This document shows, piece by piece, positions 33,313 to 40,023 of a stretch of DNA of 64,000 nucleotides; the first letter of the stretch is position 1, and each line of letters opens with the position of its first letter. The notes beneath the pieces were generated by a model. It was given only the letters and a program-made list of their open reading frames with translations. It did no database searches and was not told the DNA's origin. Position numbers and translations under genes: made by a program. The stretch covers positions 681,153 to 745,152 of the forward strand of contig JBMOOG010000001.1 in NCBI GenBank assembly GCA_049324535.1, given 5' to 3'. The stretch is from JBMOOG01 sp049324535 (lineage in GTDB: Bacteria > Pseudomonadota > Alphaproteobacteria > Rhodobacterales > Rhodobacteraceae).

Positions 33313-33666
33313 TCATGCCCACTTGTGGAAGATGAACCAGGCGCCCAGCGCGATGAAGGCAAAGCCCACGCCGTGCTGCCAGGTCAGCTTCTCGCCGAGA
33401 TAGACCCAGGAGAAGATCGCGAAGACGCTGAGCGTGATGACCTCCTGGATGGTCTTGAGCTGGGCCGCGTTGAAATGGCTGTAGCCGATGCGGTTTGCCG
33501 GCACCTGCAGCACGTATTCGAAGAAGGCGATGCCCCAGGAGATCAGGACCACCGACCACAGGGGTGCGGTCGTGTGCTTCAGGTGGCCGTACCAGGCGAA
33601 GGTCATGAAGACGTTCGAGGCGATCAGAAGTCCGATGGTCAGGATCGGGACGGGAATGCCGTACAT
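33313..33666 (-). CDS. DMT-superfamily DUF486 membrane protein
   Basis: Encodes 117 residues with four membrane helices (about 6-23, 34-52, 69-90 and 94-113). The sequence FMTFAWYGHLK and FEYVLQVPANRIGY is the DUF486 signature. The family is annotated only as membrane protein; homology to drug/metabolite transporters is distant. The ATG gives MYGIPVPILTIGL. It shares its direction with the MFS gene but is not clearly co-transcribed with it. Confidence 0.85.
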   Translation of the reverse strand: MYGIPVPILTIGLLIASNVFMTFAWYGHLKHTTAPLWSVVLISWGIAFFEYVLQVPANRIGYSHFNAAQLKTIQEVITLSVFAIFSWVYLGEKLTWQHGVGFAFIALGAWFIFHKWA

Positions 33667-33741
33667 GTCAGGGTGCCTTCGCGGCTGGCGTGCCGCGCAG
33701 AACTAGCGCCGCAGGCCGGGACTGCCAAGCGACTTCGCCAA

Positions 33742-33781
33742 TTTGCGAATTGCAGAATCGCGCCTGCCAACAATTTGCAAA
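33742..33781. promoter_or_regulatory. TTTGC-type repeats upstream of pccB
   Basis: TTTGCGAA (33742-33749) and TTTGCAAA (33774-33781) are 32 bases apart, three helical turns, with a TTGCAGAA variant between at 33750. They lie 75-115 bases before the pccB start. They resemble the elements ahead of pccR, supporting PccR binding. The DUF486 gene on the other side starts at 33666, so it could share this control. Confidence 0.6.
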
Positions 33782-33857
33782 TTCACTGCATTCCGCTTTG
33801 CCCCGTGGTGCCGGAACGCTAAGGTGCGCGCATCGCCGCGTTGCGCCGGGAGGGGCC

Positions 33858-35390
33858 ATGAAGGACATTCTGCAGGAACTCGAGTCCCGCCGGACCAGCG
33901 CCCGGCAGGGGGGCGGCCAGCGGCGCATCGACGCCCAGCACGGCCGCGGCAAGCTGACGGCGCGCGAACGCATCGAGCTTCTGCTCGACGAGGGCAGCTT
34001 CGAGGAGTTCGACATGTTCGTGCGCCACCGCTGCACGGACTTCGGGATGGAGCAGGACCGGCCGGCCGGCGACGGCGTGGTCACGGGATGGGGCACGATC
34101 AACGGCCGGATGGTCTACGTGTTCTCGCAGGACTTCACCGTGTTCGGCGGATCGCTGTCGGAGACGCACGCGCAGAAGATCTGCAAGATCATGGACATGG
34201 CCGTGCAGAACGGCGCCCCGGTGATCGGCATCAACGACAGCGGCGGGGCGCGCATCCAGGAAGGGGTGGCCAGCCTTGCGGGCTATGCCGAGGTGTTCCA
34301 GCGCAACATCATGGCCTCGGGCGTGGTGCCGCAGATCAGCCTCATCATGGGGCCCTGCGCGGGCGGCGCGGTCTATTCCCCGGCGATGACGGACTTCATC
34401 TTCATGGTGAAGGACACGTCCTACATGTTCGTGACCGGCCCCGACGTGGTCAAGACGGTGACGAACGAGATCGTCTCGGCCGAGGAACTGGGCGGCGCCT
34501 CGACCCATACCCGCAAGTCGAGCGTCGCCGACGGCGCGTTCGAGAACGATGTCGAGGCGCTGGCCGAGACCCGGAGGCTTTTCGATTTCCTGCCCCTGTC
34601 GAACCGCGAGCGCGCCCCGGTGCGGCCGTTCTTCGACGACCCGGCCCGCGTCGAGCCCTCGCTCGACAGCCTGATCCCCGACAACCCGAACCAGCCCTAC
34701 GACATGAAGGAGCTGATCACGAAGGTCGCCGACGAGGGCGATTTCTTCGAGATCCAGCGGGATTTCGCGGCCAACATCGTCATCGGCTTCATCCGGCTCG
34801 AGGGGCAGACCGTGGGCGTGGTGGCCAACCAGCCGATGGTGCTGGCGGGGTGTCTCGACATCGACAGCTCGCGCAAGGCCGCGCGCTTCGTGCGGTTCTG
34901 CGACGCCTTCGAGATCCCGATCCTGACCTTCGTCGACGTGCCGGGTTTCCTGCCGGGGACGGGCCAGGAATACGGCGGCGTCATCAAGCACGGGGCGAAA
35001 CTCCTGTTCGCCTATGGCGAGGCGACGGTTCCGAAGGTCACCGTCATCACCCGCAAGGCCTATGGCGGGGCCTACGACGTGATGGCGTCCAAGCACCTCC
35101 GGGGCGACTTCAACTATGCCTGGCCCACCGCCGAGATTGCGGTGATGGGGGCGAAGGGCGCGGTCGAGATCCTGTATCGGGCCGAACTGGCCGACCGCGA
35201 CCGGATCGCGGCGCGTACCCGCGAGTACGAGAGCCGTTTCGCCAACCCCTTCGTCGCGGCCGAGCGCGGCTTCATCGACGAGGTGATCATGCCGCAATCG
35301 ACCCGGCGCCGGGTCTGCCGCGCCTTCGCCAGCCTGCGCGGCAAGAAGCTGTCGAACCCCTGGAAGAAGCACGACAACATCCCGCTCTGA
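33858..35390 (+). CDS. pccB: Propionyl-CoA carboxylase, beta (carboxyltransferase) subunit
   Basis: Encodes 510 residues. It transfers CO2 from carboxybiotin to propionyl-CoA, giving methylmalonyl-CoA, which the downstream mutase converts to succinyl-CoA. Two crotonase-like halves are visible: the N-terminal INDSGGARIQEGVASLAGY (about 124-142) and LIMGPCAGGAVYSPA, then VPGFLPGTGQEYGG and RKAYGGAYDVMASKHLRGD in the C-terminal half. The oxyanion-hole glycines are present. It starts at ATG 33858 after GGGAGGGG. PccR-type elements precede it. Confidence 0.95.
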   Translation: MKDILQELESRRTSARQGGGQRRIDAQHGRGKLTARERIELLLDEGSFEEFDMFVRHRCTDFGMEQDRPAGDGVVTGWGTINGRMVYVFSQDFTVFGGSLSETHAQKICKIMDMAVQNGAPVIGINDSGGARIQEGVASLAGYAEVFQRNIMASGVVPQISLIMGPCAGGAVYSPAMTDFIFMVKDTSYMFVTGPDVVKTVTNEIVSAEELGGASTHTRKSSVADGAFENDVEALAETRRLFDFLPLSNRERAPVRPFFDDPARVEPSLDSLIPDNPNQPYDMKELITKVADEGDFFEIQRDFAANIVIGFIRLEGQTVGVVANQPMVLAGCLDIDSSRKAARFVRFCDAFEIPILTFVDVPGFLPGTGQEYGGVIKHGAKLLFAYGEATVPKVTVITRKAYGGAYDVMASKHLRGDFNYAWPTAEIAVMGAKGAVEILYRAELADRDRIAARTREYESRFANPFVAAERGFIDEVIMPQSTRRRVCRAFASLRGKKLSNPWKKHDNIPL

Positions 35391-35392
35391 CC

Positions 35393-35800
35393 ATGATCGG
35401 CACGACCGGCCTCCGACTGTTCCTGCTTGCCGCGGCGGCGGCGACCCCGGCCCCGGCCGAAGGGCCGATCGTCACGCCGTCCGGGCAGTCGGTCACCTGG
35501 ATCGACACGCTGCACGACACGCAGGGGCCGGAGGGTCTGACCGTCCGCTTCCGGTTCCTTGCGCCGGCGATCGCGCGGTCGGGGGGCACGGTCGATGCCG
35601 AGACCGCGCAGGCCGACATGCAGTGGCTTTGCGACACCTTCGCGCTGCCGCGCCTGGCCTCGACCGGTCCGCAGCCCGCGCAGATCGTGATCAGCCTGTC
35701 CGACCGGCCGGTGGAATTCGGGCAGCCCGATCCCGAGGCCACCCAGTATTTCGAAGCCTACACACCGGAGAACGGTGCCTGTGTCTGGGAGATGTTCTGA
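35393..35800 (+). CDS. Secreted protein of unknown function (DUF6497-like)
   Basis: Encodes 135 residues with a short hydrophobic signal-like N-terminus (about 5-23, ending APAEG). The rest is a compact domain with GLTVRFRFLAPAI, MQWLCDTFALPRL and QIVISLSDRPVEFG, and two Cys (LC and ACVWEMF). It starts two bases after the pccB stop, so it is co-transcribed. Conserved proteins of this kind occur between pccB and pccA in related bacteria, by memory; the DUF6497 label is tentative. Its link to propionyl-CoA carboxylation is unclear. Confidence 0.65.
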   Translation: MIGTTGLRLFLLAAAAATPAPAEGPIVTPSGQSVTWIDTLHDTQGPEGLTVRFRFLAPAIARSGGTVDAETAQADMQWLCDTFALPRLASTGPQPAQIVISLSDRPVEFGQPDPEATQYFEAYTPENGACVWEMF

Positions 35801-35987
35801 TGCCGCAGCGCCGAGACGGGCCTGGTGCTCCTGGGCAACAGACGGCCCACCGGATCACGGCGGCATGGCTCCGCACGCCCGGTACCTGTATGATCATGCC
35901 CGACCGCAATGATGCGGCCCCCGGTCTCATGGCCGGACAGGAAGCCGTGACAAACGACGGCACATCTCGAGGAAGCAGGAGAAAAAC

Positions 35988-36119
35988 ATGGCCCAGAAAC
36001 TGCTGTTCGCAGCCGTTCTCGCCGCCCTTGCGGCGGCGTGCGCGCCCAGGCACGAAGAGGTTGTGGTGGCCGACCAGCCGCTCACCCAGGAACCGGCCTA
36101 CACCGGCAAGTACAAGTGA
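35988..36119 (+). CDS. Very small lipoprotein
   Basis: Encodes 43 residues. The signal peptide MAQKLLFAAVLAALAAACA ends at a lipobox-like AAAC, after which the mature part is only about 26 residues (CAPRHEEVVVADQPLTQEPAYTGKYK in sense, a charged tail). It has an AGGAG ribosome binding site seven bases upstream of the ATG. It lies between pccB and pccA. Too short for family recognition; the lipobox and position support it as a real gene. Confidence 0.65.
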   Translation: MAQKLLFAAVLAALAAACAPRHEEVVVADQPLTQEPAYTGKYK

Positions 36120-36200
36120 CCTGACCCCGGTTCAGGCGCCCGGAGGCCGCCCTGGCGGCCTCCGCAGCGGGCCGGGCCCGAGCCTGCGGGGGGCGCCGGC

Positions 36201-36554
36201 ATGCTGAAGCACCGCGGCTTTCCCGGCCGGCTCACCGGCACCGACTACCAGTTCGTCATCCGCCGCGCCAATCCGAAGGGCGTGACCCGGCTTGTCGCGC
36301 GCGAGCGCTTCCGCGACCGCAGCCCTGCCGACCGGCGGGCGGACGAAGCGTTCCTTTCGGCGCTGATCGCGCATTTCGGCGACGAGCCTTTCCAGCGTGG
36401 CAATCTCGATGCCGGGCGGCTGTCCTGGCTTCTGGGGCGCGAGGTCGTGCCGGTCGGCGACGATTTCGACCCGGAAAGCTACGAGGCGCTCTTGCGCGTC
36501 GATCTGGCCCGGGTCCGCGCCAGTTTTCCCGGCCTGCTGCCGCAGGATGATTGA
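36201..36554 (+). CDS. Hypothetical protein in the pcc region
   Basis: Encodes 117 residues, soluble and mostly charged, beginning MLKHRGFPGRLTGTDYQFVIRR. The repeated Arg/Asp-rich pattern and the closing SFPGLLPQDD give no known motif. No signal or membrane segment is evident. The frame is intact and the codon use matches its neighbours, and it lies between pccB and pccA in the same orientation. I do not recognise the family. Confidence 0.6.
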   Translation: MLKHRGFPGRLTGTDYQFVIRRANPKGVTRLVARERFRDRSPADRRADEAFLSALIAHFGDEPFQRGNLDAGRLSWLLGREVVPVGDDFDPESYEALLRVDLARVRASFPGLLPQDD

Positions 36555-36881
36555 GATGACGGGGAAGATTGTTGCGACTTCTGCACTGAGACAAGGTGAA
36601 TGTTTCCATATCAGCAACTTTTGCTTTGCGATCCCGGCGCGATCCGTTCACATTCCCGTCCGGGAGTCACACCCAACCACCACCACCAACGCCCGAATTC
36701 ATCAAAACCTCTTTTCAGCGTTCCCAGTGTGGCCTGATCCCTGTGGGATCAGGCCGGTTCTGGGCCGGGGACATCGGCAGAGGGTCGCCGAATCGCGCCC
36801 GGGCCCGCGATTCCGCTTTTCCCCGGCGTCCGCTGGGCTAGAATTGGTGCTGAGAAGAAACTGCGACGGAGGCAGAGCAGA
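36555..36881. other. 327-base non-coding stretch before the glycine-rich lipoprotein genes
   Basis: No convincing gene is seen. A perfect ten-base hairpin is at 36731-36755, and a purine-rich ribosome binding site (GGAGG) lies just before the lipoprotein start at 36882. The rest is moderately less GC-rich than the surrounding genes and includes the 36600-36720 part with CATTTTC-like AT tracts. It probably carries the promoter for the two lipoproteins. Confidence 0.6.
36731..36755. terminator. Perfect hairpin without a T-run
   Basis: GGCCTGATCC (36731-36740) and GGATCAGGCC (36746-36755) form a ten-base stem with a five-base loop. No run of T follows on either strand. It may be a terminator of weak type, a processing site, or part of a small RNA. 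It is the only strong structure in the 327-base gap. Confidence 0.45.
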
Positions 36882-37097
36882 ATGCGGAACGGAAAATTCA
36901 TCATCATCGGGATCCTTTTTGCGGCGCTCGCCGGCTGCATGCAGACCGACGGCGAGCGGGCCTTGGCCGGCGCTGCGGCCGGTGCGGTCATTGCGGACGC
37001 GACCGACACCAACGCCCTCACCGGTGCGGCCATCGGTGCGCTGGCGGGAACCTACTGCGACGATCTCAACGTGCCCGGCTGCGTGCCGCGGTACTGA
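36882..37097 (+). CDS. Small lipoprotein with glycine-zipper region and C-terminal CDDLNVPGC motif
   Basis: Encodes 71 residues. The signal peptide ends at the lipobox LAGC (Cys19). The middle is Gly/Ala-rich (LAGAAAGAVIADA ... TGAAIGALAG), a glycine-zipper-like helix pair. The C-terminus has YCDDLNVPGC, which recurs as FCDELNVPGC in the next gene. The two are tandem paralogues in the pcc region. A surface or periplasmic role is likely, but the function is unknown. The downstream copy starts 87 bases after this stop. Confidence 0.75.
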   Translation: MRNGKFIIIGILFAALAGCMQTDGERALAGAAAGAVIADATDTNALTGAAIGALAGTYCDDLNVPGCVPRY

Positions 37098-37184
37098 CAC
37101 GCTCGGTGCTGCCCCGAGCCGGTTTGGCAGTCTCGGAACCGCAGCCCCGGCGCGCGGACATACCCCCAATGGAGGACAAGACCC

Positions 37185-37397
37185 ATGTCGACCAAGATTC
37201 TGGTACTGCTCGCCGGTAGCGTGTTCGCGCTGTCCGGCTGTCTCGAGAACGACACCCAGCGCGCCGTCGCGGGTGCGGCCGGCGGTGCCCTCGTCGCGGA
37301 CGCGATCGGCGGCAATGCGGTCACCGGTGCGGTCATCGGCGGCGCGGCCGGCTACTTCTGCGACGAACTCAACGTTCCGGGCTGCAAGAAGCGCTGA
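37185..37397 (+). CDS. Second small lipoprotein of the tandem pair
   Basis: Encodes 70 residues. It has a signal peptide ending in lipobox LSGC (Cys19), the Gly-rich VAGAAGGALVADAIGG region, and the C-terminal FCDELNVPGCKKR. About half the residues match the preceding gene, so it is a tandem duplication. It precedes a strong terminator, so the pair forms its own unit within the pcc region. No known function can be assigned. Confidence 0.75.
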   Translation: MSTKILVLLAGSVFALSGCLENDTQRAVAGAAGGALVADAIGGNAVTGAVIGGAAGYFCDELNVPGCKKR

Positions 37398-37428
37398 GCC
37401 GGTTCGCCGGCCCTATCATCCACGCCGC

Positions 37429-37468
37429 AACGCCATCCGGGCTGCCTGCCCGGATGGCGTTGTTTTTT
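37429..37468 (+). terminator. Strong Rho-independent terminator before pccA
   Basis: AACGCCATCCGGG (37429-37441) pairs with CCCGGATGGCGTT (37449-37461), giving a 13-base stem, followed by a T-run to about 37467. It ends the transcript of the small lipoproteins. The pccA start is 35 bases farther on, so pccA must have its own promoter or rely on read-through. Confidence 0.9.
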
Positions 37469-37502
37469 CGTGCCCTGCGCCAGCCGGGGCAGAAGGGGAC
37501 AG

Positions 37503-39506
37503 ATGTTCAAGAAGATCCTGATTGCCAACCGCGGTGAAATTGCCTGCCGGGTCATCAAGACCGCGCGCAAGATGGGCATCCGGACCGTGGCGGTCTATTC
37601 CGACGCCGACCGGAACGCGCTGCATGTGCGCATGGCCGACGAGGCGGTGCACATCGGTCCGCCGCCCGCGGCGCAATCCTACATCGTGATCGACAGGATC
37701 CTGGACGCGATCCGCCAGACCGGGGCCGAGGCGGTCCATCCGGGCTACGGGTTCCTTTCCGAGAACCGCAACTTCGCCGCCGCGCTGGAAAAAGAGGGCG
37801 TGGTCTTCATCGGGCCGCCGAGCCCGGCCATCGAGGCCATGGGCGACAAGATCACCTCGAAGAAGATCGCGCAGGAGGCGGGCGTCTCTACCGTGCCGGG
37901 CTACATGGGCCTGATCGCGGATGCCGACGAGGCGGTGACGATCAGCCGCGAGATCGGCTATCCGGTGATGATCAAGGCCTCCGCCGGTGGCGGGGGCAAG
38001 GGGATGCGCATCGCCTGGAACGACCAGGAGGCGGCCGAGGGCTTTCAGTCCTCGCGGAACGAGGCGGCGGCCAGCTTCGGCGACGATCGCATCTTCATCG
38101 AGAAGTTCGTGACCCAGCCGCGCCACATCGAGATCCAGGTGCTGGCCGACAAGCACGGCCACTGCGTCTATCTGCACGAACGCGAATGCTCGATCCAGCG
38201 GCGGAACCAGAAGGTGATCGAAGAGGCGCCCTCGCCCTTTCTCGACGAAGCGACGCGCAAGGCCATGGGCGAACAGGCCTGCGCGCTGGCGAAGGCCGTG
38301 GGCTACACCAGCGCCGGGACGGTGGAGTTCATCGTCGACGGCAACCGCAATTTCTATTTCCTTGAAATGAATACCCGGTTGCAGGTCGAGCATCCGGTGA
38401 CGGAACTCATCACCGGCGTGGACCTTGTCGAACAGATGATCCGCGTGGCGGCCGGCGAGCCGCTGCCCTTCGCGCAGACGGATCTGACGATCAACGGCTG
38501 GGCGATGGAAAGCCGGCTTTACGCCGAGGATCCCTACCGCGGGTTCCTGCCGTCGATCGGGCGGCTCACGCGCTACCGGCCGCCGGCCGAGGGGCCGACC
38601 CCGCGCGGCGGGATCGTGCGCAACGACACCGGCGTCTATGAGGGCGGCGAGATCAGCATGTACTACGACCCGATGATCGCCAAGCTCTGCACCTGGGGCC
38701 GCGACCGGGCGCAGGCCATCGAGGAGATGCGGCTGGCGCTCGACACCTTCGAGGTCGAGGGCATCGGACACAACCTGCCCTTCGTGGGCGCCGTGATGGA
38801 CCACCCGCGCTTCATCCGCGGCGACATCACCACCGCCTTCATCGCCGAGGAATATCCCGACGGGTTCCAGGGCGTCACGCTTGACCCCGCGACGCTGCGG
38901 CAGGTGGTGGCGGCGGCGGCGGCGATGAACCGCGTGGCCGAGATCCGGCGCACCCGCATTTCGGGCACGATGGACAACCACACCCGCCGGGTCGGCGACG
39001 ACTGGGTGCTGAGCATCCAGGGCGAGGAGTTTGCCGTACGGATCGCCGCCGACCGGTCGGGCTCGACCGTGACCTTTGCCGATGGCGCGAGTCATCGCGT
39101 CGAGAGCGACTGGACCCCGGGCCAGCCGCTGGCCCGGCTTACCGTCGATGGCGCGCCGCTCGTGCTCAAGGTGGGCAAGATCCCGATGGGCTTCCGGCTG
39201 CGCCTGCGCGGCGCCGATCTGAAATGCCATGTCCGCAGTCCGCGTGCGGCTGAGCTGGCACGGCTCATGCCCGACAAGGTGCCGCCGGACACGTCGAAAT
39301 TCCTTCTGTGCCCGATGCCGGGGCTGGTGGTGAAGATCAGCGTCGCCGAGGGCGAGGAGGTGCAGGAAGGTCAGGCGCTGGCCACCGTCGAGGCGATGAA
39401 GATGGAGAACATCCTCAAGGCCGAGCGCAAGGGCGTGGTGAAGAAGGTCAACGCGGCCCCCGGCGCAAGCCTGAAGGTGGACGACATCATCATGGAGTTC
39501 GAGTGA
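37503..39506 (+). CDS. pccA: Propionyl-CoA carboxylase, alpha (biotin) subunit
   Basis: Encodes 667 residues. It carboxylates its own biotin with ATP and bicarbonate for PccB. Domain order is biotin carboxylase (about 1-450; ATP-grasp GGGGKGMRIAW near residue 165, EMNTRLQVEHPVTE around 289-302), a linker, and the biotin carboxyl carrier domain at the end. The biotin lysine is Lys633 in EAMKMEN. It begins with the family start MFKKILIANRGEIACRV. It is separated from pccB by a cluster of small genes. Confidence 0.96.
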   Translation: MFKKILIANRGEIACRVIKTARKMGIRTVAVYSDADRNALHVRMADEAVHIGPPPAAQSYIVIDRILDAIRQTGAEAVHPGYGFLSENRNFAAALEKEGVVFIGPPSPAIEAMGDKITSKKIAQEAGVSTVPGYMGLIADADEAVTISREIGYPVMIKASAGGGGKGMRIAWNDQEAAEGFQSSRNEAAASFGDDRIFIEKFVTQPRHIEIQVLADKHGHCVYLHERECSIQRRNQKVIEEAPSPFLDEATRKAMGEQACALAKAVGYTSAGTVEFIVDGNRNFYFLEMNTRLQVEHPVTELITGVDLVEQMIRVAAGEPLPFAQTDLTINGWAMESRLYAEDPYRGFLPSIGRLTRYRPPAEGPTPRGGIVRNDTGVYEGGEISMYYDPMIAKLCTWGRDRAQAIEEMRLALDTFEVEGIGHNLPFVGAVMDHPRFIRGDITTAFIAEEYPDGFQGVTLDPATLRQVVAAAAAMNRVAEIRRTRISGTMDNHTRRVGDDWVLSIQGEEFAVRIAADRSGSTVTFADGASHRVESDWTPGQPLARLTVDGAPLVLKVGKIPMGFRLRLRGADLKCHVRSPRAAELARLMPDKVPPDTSKFLLCPMPGLVVKISVAEGEEVQEGQALATVEAMKMENILKAERKGVVKKVNAAPGASLKVDDIIMEFE

Positions 39507-39546
39507 GACGCCCCGCCGATCCGCGCGCGGCCGTGTCGCGGAGCGG

Positions 39547-39945
39547 TCAGCGCATCCGGTCGATCGCGCGGCCCAGTTCCCGGACGTCCCAGGGGAAGGG
39601 CTTGCGCTGCGCCACCCGCCCGTCGCGGTCGATGACCACGAGCGCGAAGCCGCGCGGGCGCAGCTGCTGGCGGATCGCGCCCTGTGCCGCGGGGTCGGTG
39701 TCGGTGATGACGACGACGCCGCGCGCCGCCAGCTCCGGCCAGCGGGCCGCGAGCAGCGCCATTTGCTCGACGAAGGCCGGATCCTCGGGCGTGTCGGCGA
39801 AGACGATCACCGGACGGGCGTGCCAGCGCAGCGCGTCGAGATCGACTGCATCGGCGGCCACCGGTGCAAAGGCATCCACCGCCTTCGCCGGGGCGGCGAC
39901 GGCCAGGAGAACGACGGCAAGCCAGAGACGGATCGCGACGGTCAT
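39547..39945 (-). CDS. DUF4174 domain protein
   Basis: Encodes 132 residues with a signal peptide (about 1-22, cleaved near APAKA). The mature part has a thioredoxin-like pattern: VIVFADTPEDPAF, then ARGVVVITDTDPAAQGAIRQQL and FALVVIDRDGRVAQRKPFPWD, which fits DUF4174. No CxxC motif is visible, so a redox role is not supported. It is divergent from the mutase gene on the far side and ends 40 bases after pccA tail to tail. The upstream in-frame extension lies inside the mutase and was rejected. Confidence 0.82.
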   Translation of the reverse strand: MTVAIRLWLAVVLLAVAAPAKAVDAFAPVAADAVDLDALRWHARPVIVFADTPEDPAFVEQMALLAARWPELAARGVVVITDTDPAAQGAIRQQLRPRGFALVVIDRDGRVAQRKPFPWDVRELGRAIDRMR

Positions 39946-40023
39946 GCCCCGAATATAGGCACGCGTTCCGGGATTCAAAATGGACTGCGCCTCCCGCCGG
40001 GGGCACGAAGAAGGATGAAGGCC

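Noticed and set aside
39763..40023. N-terminal extension of the mutase gene
   Set aside because: The upstream frame lies antisense to the DUF4174 gene and lacks the family start. The conserved enzyme begins at the ATG at 40024 or 40015.
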